34,730 bases of DNA from an uncultured Dorea sp. GTDB lineage: Bacteria > Bacillota > Clostridia > Lachnospirales > Lachnospiraceae. The notes beneath the pieces were generated by a model that was not told where the DNA came from, made no database searches, and was given only the letters and a program-made list of their open reading frames with translations. Shown here in pieces: positions 17,003-24,436 of the stretch (position 1 is its first letter; each line of letters starts with the position of its first letter). The translations under genes were made by a program, and so were the position numbers. Location: the NCBI GenBank assembly GCA_910587575.1, contig CAJULU010000004.1, positions 1,642-36,371 of the forward strand, given 5' to 3'.

Positions 17003-18006
17003 GTGACAGACGGCTGAAGGAAGCATTTGACAATATCCATGCAGATGAGCAGATGAAAAGGCACACGCAGGAATTTCTTGCCAGGAAGACCGGGGGATAC
17101 CGGAGGGGAAGTGCAGTTCCCTATTGGCGGATGGCGGCAGCTATGGCCTGTCTGCTGTTCGTTCTGTTTGGAAGCGGCGGCTGGTTTCTGTTCTTCATAC
17201 CTGTATCTTCCATCAGTGTGGATGTGAATCCATCGGTGGAACTTGGCGTGAACCGGTTCGACCGTGTGGTCACGGTTGAAACTTATAATGATGACGGACA
17301 GGATATCATGTCTTCCCTGAATGTCCGTTTCATGGATTACCGGGATGCACTGGATAAGATTCTGGACCTGGAGAGCAGGGAGGCTTATCTGGCGGAGGAT
17401 TCCTGTATTGCCATCACAGTATCCGGGGCGGCAGAGGGGAAGCAAAGGGAGATGCTGGCGTGTCTCCATACCTGTGCATCTTCTTACGGAAATGTTCACT
17501 GCTCTTCGGGAAGCCATGGGGAAGCCGAAGCGGCCCATGCTGCGGGTATGACCCTTGGACGGTACCAGGCCTTTCTTGAGTTACAGGCGCTGGATCCATC
17601 TGTAACGACAGAAGATATCGAGGGGCTTACGATGAACCAGATCTGGGACTGGATAGGAGAACTGGGGGGGAATACAGACAATTCTGTGCAGGGCGGAAAT
17701 GCAGCGCATCATGGAACCGGGCATGGATGTGGAGGGCATCACGGAACTGCCGGCTCAGATTCCGGCGCCGCACAGGAGAATACCGGACTGTCAGACGGGG
17801 ATTCTGTACAGGATGAGGCAGATACGGAGAATGGAACTGCACAGCAGAATGCGGCAGATACGGAGAATGGAACTGCACAGCAGGATACGGCGGGAACGGA
17901 GAATGGAACTGCGCAGCAGGATACGGCAGGAACACAGAATGGAACTGCAGTGCAAAACGGCGGAGGATGCGGGCAGAATGGCCATCACGGCGGCCATGGC
18001 CATTAA
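16999..18006 (+). CDS. Membrane anti-sigma factor, RsgI-like, with repeat and Gly/His/Cys-rich outer tail
   Basis: The 335-residue protein starts at a TTG (16999), overlapping the sigma stop (TTGA), with GGGAGGTGAGGG just upstream. A cytoplasmic N-terminus of about 44 residues should bind the sigma. One membrane segment (about 45-67) follows. The outer part starts with SISVDVNPSVELGVNRFDRV, the pattern of the RsgI N-terminal/anti-sigma domain, then a Cys-containing helical region (CLHTCASSYGNVHCSSGSHG) and a tail with two Gly/His/Cys clusters (HHGTGHGCGGHHG and GGGCGQNGHHGGHGH) flanking four 12-residue repeats. RsgI proteins hold sigma-I in clostridia; here the partner is ECF-like. The signal is unknown; the tail suggests metal or envelope state. 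Confidence 0.85.
   Translation: MSDRRLKEAFDNIHADEQMKRHTQEFLARKTGGYRRGSAVPYWRMAAAMACLLFVLFGSGGWFLFFIPVSSISVDVNPSVELGVNRFDRVVTVETYNDDGQDIMSSLNVRFMDYRDALDKILDLESREAYLAEDSCIAITVSGAAEGKQREMLACLHTCASSYGNVHCSSGSHGEAEAAHAAGMTLGRYQAFLELQALDPSVTTEDIEGLTMNQIWDWIGELGGNTDNSVQGGNAAHHGTGHGCGGHHGTAGSDSGAAQENTGLSDGDSVQDEADTENGTAQQNAADTENGTAQQDTAGTENGTAQQDTAGTQNGTAVQNGGGCGQNGHHGGHGH
17818..17961 (+). repeat. Four tandem 36-nt repeats in the anti-sigma tail
   Basis: There are four in-frame 36-nt units at 17818-17853, 17854-17889, 17890-17925 and 17926-17961. They encode 12-residue units of the form ADTENGTAQQNA; the first two are almost identical and the last has diverged. The number of units may vary between strains by slippage. 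Confidence 0.9.
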
Positions 18007-18192
18007 GAGAACAGTATTTGTGATTTTGTCTGGGAATGGATGACTTTGGTCTTTTTTATCTGGCGATATTCTAATTATACTGTCAGTTGACTGAATAGAA
18101 ATGTGCAAAATAACGAAAACTAATAAAAAACTATAGATAATTTATACATATATGATAAAATAGAAGTAAATAAGTCTATGGGAGGAAAAATT

Positions 18193-20175
18193 ATGGAAAT
18201 TTTCTTAAACGTAGTTCCGATCCTGGGAATTGTCGCACTTATTTTTGCGGCTGCACTGGCTGCGAAAGTAAATAAGCAGGATGCGGGAACTGAGAGGATG
18301 AAGGAGATTGCAGCCTCCATCAGCGAAGGGGCGCAGGCATTTCTGACAGCCGAGTATAAGATCCTGGTTTTCTTTGTGATTGTACTGTTTATTCTGATCG
18401 GAGTCGGAATCGGCAACTGGATTACTGCGGTATGCTTTGTGGTGGGCGCTGTGTTCTCAACACTGGCAGGATATTTTGGCATGAGCGTGGCAACGAAGGC
18501 CAACGTAAGGACTGCCAATGCGGCAAAAGAGGGTGGAATGAACCGTGCGCTTTCCATTGCCTTTTCCGGTGGAGCGGTAATGGGGATGTGTGTGGCAGGG
18601 TTGGGAGTTCTTGGTGTGAGTACCATCTATCTGATTACCGGAAATGTGGACGTACTGTCGGGTTTCAGTCTGGGGGCTTCATCCATTGCTCTGTTCGCAC
18701 GTGTGGGCGGCGGAATCTACACGAAGGCTGCAGATGTGGGGGCAGACCTGGTAGGTAAGGTGGAAGCCGGGATTCCAGAGGATGATCCCAGGAATCCGGC
18801 TGTTATTGCAGACAACGTGGGAGACAATGTAGGTGATGTGGCCGGAATGGGAGCGGATCTGTTCGAGTCCTATGTGGGAGCGCTGATTTCTGCACTGACT
18901 CTTGGAATTGTATATTACAAGGTGGAAGGAGCGGTCTATCCGCTGATGATTGCAGGGCTTGGACTGATTGCTTCCATATTGGGGACGTTTTTTGTAAAAG
19001 GAGACGAGAATTCCAACCCGCATAAAGCGCTGAAAATGGGATCTTATGTGGCAAGTGCGCTGGTACTGGTGGCGGCCTTTGCATTCAGCCGGTATCTTTT
19101 CGGAGATTTCAAGGCAGCCATTGCCATTGTTGCCGGTCTGATCGTCGGCCTTCTGATCGGAATCATTACGGAGGTCTACACATCCGGGGATTATAAGTCT
19201 GTCAAAGAGATTGCAGAGCAGTCCGAGACAGGGCCTGCCACAACGATCATCAGCGGGCTTGCCGTAGGAATGAAGTCTACAGGAATCCCCATTCTGCTGA
19301 TCAGCATAGGAATCTTTGTGGCGTACCAGTTCTGCGGATTATACGGGATTGCACTGGCAGCGGTGGGGATGCTGTCCACAACAGCCATTACGGTGGCGGT
19401 GGATGCCTATGGCCCTATTGCAGATAACGCAGGCGGTATTGCGGAGATGTCCGGACTGGATAAAAAGGTGCGCAAGATTACGGATAAGCTGGATGCAGTG
19501 GGCAATACCACGGCGGCCATGGGGAAGGGCTTCGCAATCGGTTCAGCGGCGCTGACCGCACTCGCCCTGTTTGTTTCTTATGCAGAGGCGGTACAGCTTA
19601 AGAATATTGACCTTCTGGACAGCCGTGTGATTATCGGACTGTTTATCGGCGGTATGCTTCCGTTCCTGTTTTCTGCCATGACCATGGAATCCGTGTCAAA
19701 GGCAGCCTATAAGATGATTGAGGAAGTGCGGCGGCAGTTCCGTGAGAAACCGGGAATCATGAAAGGAACGGAGCGGCCGGACTATAAGTCCTGCGTTGCC
19801 ATTTCCACTACAGCGGCCTTAAAGGAGATGCTGGTGCCTGGAATCATGGCAGTGCTGGCGCCTCTGGCGGTGGGACTTCTGTTAGGCCCGGCGTCCTTGG
19901 GCGGTCTGCTGGCAGGCGCCCTAGTAACAGGTGTAATGATGGCAATCTTTATGTCCAATGCCGGCGGTGCATGGGATAATGCGAAGAAATACATTGAAGA
20001 CGGAACTCACGGAGGAAAAGGAAGTGAGGCTCATAAGGCGGCGGTAGTCGGAGATACGGTGGGGGATCCGTTCAAAGATACGTCGGGACCGTCTATTAAC
20101 ATTCTGATCAAGCTGATGACGGTGGTATCACTGGTATTTGCACCGCTGTTTCTGGCGGTGGGCGGAATATTGTAA
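18193..20175 (+). CDS. hppA: Membrane-bound ion-pumping pyrophosphatase (K+-dependent type)
   Basis: The 660-residue protein, with about 16 membrane segments, hydrolyses pyrophosphate and pumps H+ or Na+. The catalytic motif DNVGDNVGDVAGMGADLFE is at about residues 207-225, a second is GDTVGDPFKDTSGPSIN near the C-terminus. The GNTTAAMGKGFAIGSAA region carries Ala where K+-independent enzymes have Lys, so it should be the K+-dependent subclass. Many clostridial members pump Na+, but I cannot fix the ion from reading alone. I use ATG 18193, because GGAGG (18181-18185) precedes it; a start at 18178 would place that site inside the gene. A strong terminator follows. Confidence 0.96.
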   Translation: MEIFLNVVPILGIVALIFAAALAAKVNKQDAGTERMKEIAASISEGAQAFLTAEYKILVFFVIVLFILIGVGIGNWITAVCFVVGAVFSTLAGYFGMSVATKANVRTANAAKEGGMNRALSIAFSGGAVMGMCVAGLGVLGVSTIYLITGNVDVLSGFSLGASSIALFARVGGGIYTKAADVGADLVGKVEAGIPEDDPRNPAVIADNVGDNVGDVAGMGADLFESYVGALISALTLGIVYYKVEGAVYPLMIAGLGLIASILGTFFVKGDENSNPHKALKMGSYVASALVLVAAFAFSRYLFGDFKAAIAIVAGLIVGLLIGIITEVYTSGDYKSVKEIAEQSETGPATTIISGLAVGMKSTGIPILLISIGIFVAYQFCGLYGIALAAVGMLSTTAITVAVDAYGPIADNAGGIAEMSGLDKKVRKITDKLDAVGNTTAAMGKGFAIGSAALTALALFVSYAEAVQLKNIDLLDSRVIIGLFIGGMLPFLFSAMTMESVSKAAYKMIEEVRRQFREKPGIMKGTERPDYKSCVAISTTAALKEMLVPGIMAVLAPLAVGLLLGPASLGGLLAGALVTGVMMAIFMSNAGGAWDNAKKYIEDGTHGGKGSEAHKAAVVGDTVGDPFKDTSGPSINILIKLMTVVSLVFAPLFLAVGGIL

Positions 20176-20211
20176 GAAAGAATGAGTACATTCCTCATTG
20201 AAATCATTCAT

Positions 20212-20266
20212 AATGGGCTGTGGGAATTCTGTTCCGGGTTCTCCACAGCCCATTTCTGTTGTTTTT
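20212..20266 (+). terminator. Rho-independent terminator after hppA
   Basis: AATGGGCTGTGG (20212-20223) pairs with CCACAGCCCATT (20243-20254), followed by a T-rich tract with GTTTTT at 20261-20266. The stem is long and nearly perfect. Confidence 0.85.
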
Positions 20267-20290
20267 CATAGCTGTTGAAATAGGATAGGC

Positions 20291-20319
20291 TTGATTTTCG
20301 AATGACACTGAAATATAAT
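20291..20319 (+). promoter_or_regulatory. Promoter of the DUF4143 ATPase gene
   Basis: TTGATT (20291-20296) and TATAAT (20314-20319, perfect) lie 17 nt apart, about 55 nt before the GTG start at 20375. Confidence 0.7.
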
Positions 20320-20374
20320 AAAAGTGTGATGAATATCACATAATTTCAGATAAAAATGTGAAAGTGGTGATGAT

Positions 20375-21721
20375 GTGGAACGTTTTATTATAAAAAAGCT
20401 GTTAGATTGGAAGAATTCACCCTATCGGAAGCCATTAATCTTAAAAGGTGTCCGCCAGGTAGGGAAGACATGGATATTAAAAGAATTTGGCAGACGGTAT
20501 TATGAAAATACAGCATATTTTAATTTTGATGAGAATGAAGAGTACAGACAGTTTTTTGAGACAACAAAGGATGTGAAACGTATCCTGCAGAACCTTATGC
20601 TGGCTGGCGGCCAGAAAATCCAGCCGGAAAAGACCCTGATCATCTTTGACGAGATACAGGATTGTTCCAAAGTAATCAACTCCTTGAAATATTTCTGTGA
20701 GAATGTGCCGGAGTATCATGTGGCCTGTGCAGGGTCTCTTCTTGGGATTGCACTGGCCAGACCCTCTTCCTTTCCGGTAGGCAAGGTAAACTTCATGCAG
20801 ATTGCCCCCATGACTTTTATGGAATTTCTGATTGCCAATGGCGACGGAAATCTGGCGGCTTTTCTGGACACCATTGATATTCTGGAACCGATTCCGGAGG
20901 CATTTTTTAATCCTTTGTGTGAGAAATTAAAGATGTACTATGTTACCGGCGGAATGCCGGAGTCTGTGCTGATGTGGACAGAAGCCCGTGACGTGAATGC
21001 TATGCAGGAAGTATTGTCAGATATTCTCAGTGCATATGAACGGGATTTTGCAAAACATCCAAATGTCAGTGAGTTCCCGAAGATTTCGATGGTCTGGAAA
21101 TCTGTCCCTTCCCAGCTTGCACGGGAGAATAAAAAGTTTATCTATAAGGTGATTAAAGAGGGAGCCAGGGCCAGGGAGTACGAAAATGCTCTGCAATGGC
21201 TTGTGGATGCCAGGCTGGTGCATAAAGTATATCGCAGCAGCGCCCCTGCGCTGCCGGTGGCCGCCTATGATGATTTGTCGGCATTTAAAATCTACCTTGC
21301 GGATGTGGGACTGCTCCGGCGTCTGGCACAGCTTGCCCCCACTGCTTTCGGAGAGGGGAACCGTCTGTTTACGGAGTTTAAAGGAGCGCTGACGGAAAAT
21401 TATGTACTGCAGACCCTGCTTACACAGTTTGAAGTCACTCCCCGGTACTGGAGCCAGAACAATCCGCCCTACGAGGTCGATTTTCTGATTCAGAGGGAAA
21501 ATGACATTTTTCCTATAGAGGTGAAAGCAGAAACGAATACAGCCGGCAAGAGCCTTAGAAAATTTAAGGAATTATTTGGCAGCAAGGTAAAGCTGCGTAT
21601 TCGGTTTTCTCTGGAGAATCTGAAACTGGACGGGGATGTGCTGAATATTCCTCTCTTTCTGGCAGATCATACAGAACGGTTCATCGGTCTTGCACTGGAT
21701 GATTCCGGAAGAGATTGTTAA
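20375..21721 (+). CDS. AAA-type ATPase with DUF4143 domain
   Basis: The 448-residue protein starts at GTG 20375 (VERFIIKKLLDWKNSPYRKP). It has Walker A GVRQVGKT (25-32), Walker B TLIIFDEIQDCSKV at about 88-101, the sensor-like CAGSLLGIAL, and a C-terminal DUF4143 region with a nuclease-like stretch YEVDFLIQRENDIFPIEVKA (D-x-E-x-K arrangement). The family is widespread in gut anaerobes, often in many copies; its function is unknown, and links to toxin-antitoxin or DNA processing are guesses. It appears to be monocistronic, with its own promoter and with the pckA promoter following its stop. Confidence 0.92.
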   Translation: MERFIIKKLLDWKNSPYRKPLILKGVRQVGKTWILKEFGRRYYENTAYFNFDENEEYRQFFETTKDVKRILQNLMLAGGQKIQPEKTLIIFDEIQDCSKVINSLKYFCENVPEYHVACAGSLLGIALARPSSFPVGKVNFMQIAPMTFMEFLIANGDGNLAAFLDTIDILEPIPEAFFNPLCEKLKMYYVTGGMPESVLMWTEARDVNAMQEVLSDILSAYERDFAKHPNVSEFPKISMVWKSVPSQLARENKKFIYKVIKEGARAREYENALQWLVDARLVHKVYRSSAPALPVAAYDDLSAFKIYLADVGLLRRLAQLAPTAFGEGNRLFTEFKGALTENYVLQTLLTQFEVTPRYWSQNNPPYEVDFLIQRENDIFPIEVKAETNTAGKSLRKFKELFGSKVKLRIRFSLENLKLDGDVLNIPLFLADHTERFIGLALDDSGRDC

Positions 21722-21758
21722 TTTTTTATCTTTTTTTGAAAAATTTAGATGATTTTTA

Positions 21759-21786
21759 TTGATTTTATTTTTTTATTATGTATACT
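21759..21786 (+). promoter_or_regulatory. Promoter of pckA
   Basis: TTGATT (21759-21764) and TATACT (21781-21786) are separated by 16 nt. The leader to the ATG at 21913 is about 120 nt; I see no known riboswitch in it. Confidence 0.55.
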
Positions 21787-21912
21787 ATTTATCAGAGGAA
21801 GTGAGAAGACAGGCTTCCGGGATGATATGCCGTGGATTCCATGGAATACGGGTATCTGTAGATGGTTATCATCCGCGTAACTGTATACTATGAAAAAAGG
21901 AGATTAGGAAAG

Positions 21913-23517
21913 ATGGCAGAGATTAATTTGAGCAAGTATGGCATCAACGGCACTACGGAAATCGTACACAATCCTTCTTACGAGATGTTGTTTGAAGAGG
22001 AGACCAAGCCGGAACTGGAAGGTTTTGAAAAGGGTCAGGTCAGTGAACTGGGCGCAGTGAATGTCATGACTGGTATCTACACCGGACGTTCGCCGAAAGA
22101 CAAATTCATCGTTATGGACGAGAATTCCAAAGACACCGTGTGGTGGACCTCTGATGAATACAAGAACGATAACCACCCGGCTTCAGAAGAGACCTGGAAG
22201 GCAGTGAAGGACATTGCGCTGAAAGAACTTTCTAATAAGAGGCTGTTTGTCGTAGACGCTTTCTGCGGTGCGAACGAAGACACACGTATGTCCATCCGTT
22301 TCATCATGGAAGTAGCATGGCAGGCACATTTCATCCGGAATATGTTCATTATGCCGACCGAGGAAGAGCTTGAGAAGTTTGAGCCTGATTTCGTTGTTTA
22401 TAATGCATCCAAGGCTAAAGTAGAGAATTATAAAGAACTTGGACTGAATTCTGAGACGGCTGCTATGTTCAATATTACAAGCCGTGAGCAGGTAATTGTG
22501 AATACATGGTACGGCGGAGAGATGAAGAAGGGTATGTTCTCTATGATGAACTACTATCTGCCGCTGAAGGGGATTGCTTCCATGCACTGTTCAGCCAATA
22601 CAGATATGAACGGAGAGAACACGGCTATCTTCTTTGGTCTTTCCGGAACAGGCAAGACAACCCTTTCCACAGATCCGAAGAGACTTCTCATCGGTGATGA
22701 CGAGCATGGCTGGGATGATGACGGTATCTTCAACTTCGAAGGAGGATGTTATGCGAAGGTAATCAACCTTGACAAAGAGTCTGAGCCGGATATTTACAAT
22801 GCGATCAAGAGAGATGCTCTTCTTGAGAACGTGACTCTGGACGCAGACGGCAAGATTGACTTCAATGACAAGAGCGTGACGGAGAATACCCGTGTATCCT
22901 ATCCGATCAACCACATCGAGAAGATTGTGCGTCCAAAATCTGCGGCTCCTGCAGCAAAGGAAGTAATCTTCCTGTCCGCAGATGCGTTCGGCGTACTTCC
23001 TCCGGTATCGATTCTGACACCAGAGCAGACACAGTATTACTTCCTGTCTGGATTTACGGCAAAACTGGCAGGTACAGAGCGTGGAATCACTGAGCCGACG
23101 CCTACTTTCTCTGCATGCTTTGGACAGGCATTCCTGGAACTGCATCCGACCAAGTACGCAGAGGAACTGGTAAAGAGAATGGAGAAGAGCGGAGCGAAGG
23201 CTTATCTGGTGAATACAGGCTGGAATGGAACCGGAAAGCGTATCTCCATCCGTGATACCCGTGGTATCATCGATGCAATTCTGAATGGAGACATTCTGAA
23301 GGCATCTACGAAGAAGATTCCATACTTCAACTTTGATGTTCCGACAGAGCTTCCGGGCGTAGACACGAACATCCTGGATCCCCGCAATACTTATGCGGAT
23401 GCGTCTGAGTGGGAGACAAAGGCCAAGGATCTGGCACAGAGATTTGTTAAGAACTTTTCGAAGTATGAAGGAAATGAGGCTGGCAAGGCTTTGGTTCCGG
23501 CTGGTCCGCAGTTATAA
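21913..23517 (+). CDS. pckA: Phosphoenolpyruvate carboxykinase (ATP)
   Basis: The 534-residue protein interconverts oxaloacetate plus ATP with PEP plus CO2. In rumen and gut anaerobes it often works towards oxaloacetate to feed succinate or aspartate synthesis. Motifs are TGIYTGRSPKDKFIV near 60, the kinase 1a loop FFGLSGTGKTTLSTDP (about 239-254), the kinase 2 metal site LIGDDEHGWDDDGIFNFEGG, and ENTRVSYPINHIEKI. I chose ATG 21913 (MAEINLSKYGINGTTEI) because GGAG is at 21899-21902; the frame is open further up to 21862 but has no ribosome site there. Length matches the family. It has its own promoter and terminator. Confidence 0.97.
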   Translation: MAEINLSKYGINGTTEIVHNPSYEMLFEEETKPELEGFEKGQVSELGAVNVMTGIYTGRSPKDKFIVMDENSKDTVWWTSDEYKNDNHPASEETWKAVKDIALKELSNKRLFVVDAFCGANEDTRMSIRFIMEVAWQAHFIRNMFIMPTEEELEKFEPDFVVYNASKAKVENYKELGLNSETAAMFNITSREQVIVNTWYGGEMKKGMFSMMNYYLPLKGIASMHCSANTDMNGENTAIFFGLSGTGKTTLSTDPKRLLIGDDEHGWDDDGIFNFEGGCYAKVINLDKESEPDIYNAIKRDALLENVTLDADGKIDFNDKSVTENTRVSYPINHIEKIVRPKSAAPAAKEVIFLSADAFGVLPPVSILTPEQTQYYFLSGFTAKLAGTERGITEPTPTFSACFGQAFLELHPTKYAEELVKRMEKSGAKAYLVNTGWNGTGKRISIRDTRGIIDAILNGDILKASTKKIPYFNFDVPTELPGVDTNILDPRNTYADASEWETKAKDLAQRFVKNFSKYEGNEAGKALVPAGPQL

Positions 23518-23542
23518 AATCGTGAATCATCCTTTTATATAT

Positions 23543-23580
23543 AAGAACCAGTGCTGAGAGATTCGGCGCTGGTTCTTTTT
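23543..23580 (+). terminator. Terminator after pckA, abutting the toxin locus
   Basis: AAGAACCAGTGCTGA (23543-23557) pairs with TTCGGCGCTGGTTCTT with one G-T pair and is followed by TTTTT. The other strand has an A/T-rich tail as well, so it may also stop minus-strand transcription coming from the toxin gene. Confidence 0.85.
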
Positions 23581-23668
23581 ACAGTTTCTTTTTGAGTATA
23601 GCTTCCAATTTAGAGAAATTGCAGCCTCTGCGCTTCAGTGAACTGTTAGCTTTTCCAGAAGTAATCAT
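23579..23668 (-). pseudogene. Detached C-terminal coding remnant of the ToxN-like gene
   Basis: Reading on in frame past the toxin's TAA (23669-23671) gives 29 sense codons and then TAA at 23579-23581. The peptide starts MITSGKANSSLKRRG and continues CNFSKLEAILKKKL. The pattern of a basic linker followed by C-(N/D)-F-x-x-LE is how I recall the ends of ToxN/AbiQ proteins. With one residue in place of the stop, the whole protein would be 172 residues, the length of characterised ToxN and AbiQ (171-172). Confidence 0.65.
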
Positions 23669-24097
23669 TTAATAGAGTTTGTTAGCTTTTCGACTGATTG
23701 CCTCTTGATTCTGCTGACAAAAAGTAAGTTGTTTTGCTGACATTTTTTTGTAATGGATGTTATTTATATTATCAGAAGAAGAAAGTTTTAAGTTTAAAGG
23801 AGTAATGAATTGTTCGCTAATAGGAATCATATTATTAAAATTTAATACACCAATCAGTTTGTTGCCATCATAAATCTTGGTAAAGTCAATATCATTCTTC
23901 ATGGTAGTGTGTTTGGATTTGGGTGAACTGAGAGGTACACAATATTTTTTAGTACCACAAATGACAATGATGCCTACGAACGGACGTTTTTCCTTTGCTA
24001 TCTGTGGGGATACAGACATTACATGTTTGTCTGCTTTAGATAAATCACGAATATATTTTATATCAACCAAATAAAGGTTTAAACGATTCTGCTTCAT
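23669..24097 (-). CDS. Type III toxin-antitoxin toxin, ToxN/AbiQ family endoribonuclease (apparently truncated)
   Basis: The 142-residue protein matches the ToxN/AbiQ fold: LYLVDIKYIRDLSKADKHVM (8-27), SVSPQ (28-32), RPFVGIIVICGTKKYCVPLS (38-57) followed by SPKSKH, and IYDGNKLIGVLNFNNMIPIS. S57-S58-P59-K60 corresponds to the region of the catalytic Ser/Lys of characterised members. These toxins cleave A-rich RNA and their own antitoxin precursor; they are held inactive by small RNA pseudoknots and often protect against phage by abortive infection. The antitoxin repeats and a short hairpin lie just upstream on the same strand. The frame continues after the TAA for 29 family-like codons, so the toxin is probably truncated. 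It is flanked by + strand genes and is A+T-rich, consistent with horizontal gain. Confidence 0.88.
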   Translation of the reverse strand: MKQNRLNLYLVDIKYIRDLSKADKHVMSVSPQIAKEKRPFVGIIVICGTKKYCVPLSSPKSKHTTMKNDIDFTKIYDGNKLIGVLNFNNMIPISEQFITPLNLKLSSSDNINNIHYKKMSAKQLTFCQQNQEAISRKANKLY

Positions 24098-24120
24098 GAA
24101 AATCTTCTGATTAATTTAAA

Positions 24121-24142
24121 GGGCTACGCTCAAACGTAGCCT
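24121..24142 (-). terminator. Short attenuating terminator between antitoxin RNA and toxin
   Basis: On the minus strand GGCTACG and CGTAGCC form a perfect 7-bp stem with a 6-nt loop (24122-24141), followed by CTTT. Type III loci use such a leaky terminator so that antitoxin RNA exceeds toxin mRNA. Confidence 0.8.
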
Positions 24143-24144
24143 CA

Positions 24145-24248
24145 ATCGGTTCCACTTTCGGTAGGACTCACCGCTTTTATCGGTTCCACTTACAGTAGGA
24201 CTCACTGCTTTTATCGGTTCCACTTTAAGGGTAGGACTCACCGCTTTT
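24145..24248 (-). ncRNA. Type III antitoxin RNA (ToxI-like), three tandem repeats
   Basis: There are three directly adjoining repeats: 24213-24248 (36 nt), 24179-24212 (34 nt) and 24145-24178 (34 nt), listed in transcription order. On the minus strand each reads AAAAGCGGTGAGTCCTAC, then a variable 4-6 nt, then AAGTGGAACCGAT. Units differ mainly in the middle and at one A/G position. The number and length match ToxI/antiQ antitoxins (about three units of 34-36 nt), each unit being cut out by the toxin and folding as a pseudoknot that blocks it. Position fits: promoter upstream, hairpin and toxin downstream. The A-rich AAAAGC boundary is a likely toxin cut site, which I infer from characterised systems. 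Confidence 0.87.
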
Positions 24249-24322
24249 ACAGAAACATAATTACATACATCTCTGTATGATAAGAATGAGTTGAAAATCA
24301 ACTTTAGCTTATCTGCAATTAT

Positions 24323-24351
24323 AGTATATGAAAAGATTTTTAAGAAGTCAA
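24323..24351 (-). promoter_or_regulatory. Promoter of the type III toxin-antitoxin locus
   Basis: On the minus strand TTGACT (24351-24346) and TATACT (24328-24323) are separated by 17 nt, about 75 nt before the first repeat. A second overlapping TATAAT occurs at 24323-24318. Confidence 0.75.
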
Positions 24352-24384
24352 GATTAATTTGAAACTCTATTATGAGCAACTCTA

Positions 24385-24413
24385 TTGTGATTCCCAAATA
24401 TATCAGATATAAT
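24385..24413 (+). promoter_or_regulatory. Promoter of the Hsp70-like/J-protein operon
   Basis: TTGTGA (24385-24390) and TATAAT (24408-24413, perfect) are separated by 17 nt, and an AAGGGGG ribosome site follows before the ATG at 24437. It is divergent from the toxin promoter, about 34 nt away. I see no CIRCE-like operator. Confidence 0.65.
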
Positions 24414-24436
24414 AATACAAAAAAGGGGGCCTGCTT

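Noticed and set aside
18060..18180. TTGACT at 18087 as the hppA promoter
   Set aside because: No good -10 lies at 16-18 nt from it; the A/T-rich region before hppA surely holds a promoter but I could not choose one.
24145..24248. Possible CRISPR array
   Set aside because: The repeats adjoin directly with no unique spacers and there are no cas genes; the ToxN gene next to them explains them.
24116..24397. 93-codon minus-strand open frame over the repeats
   Set aside because: It overlaps the antitoxin repeats and hairpin, and its repeated AVSPT peptide is just the translated RNA repeats. It has no family resemblance.
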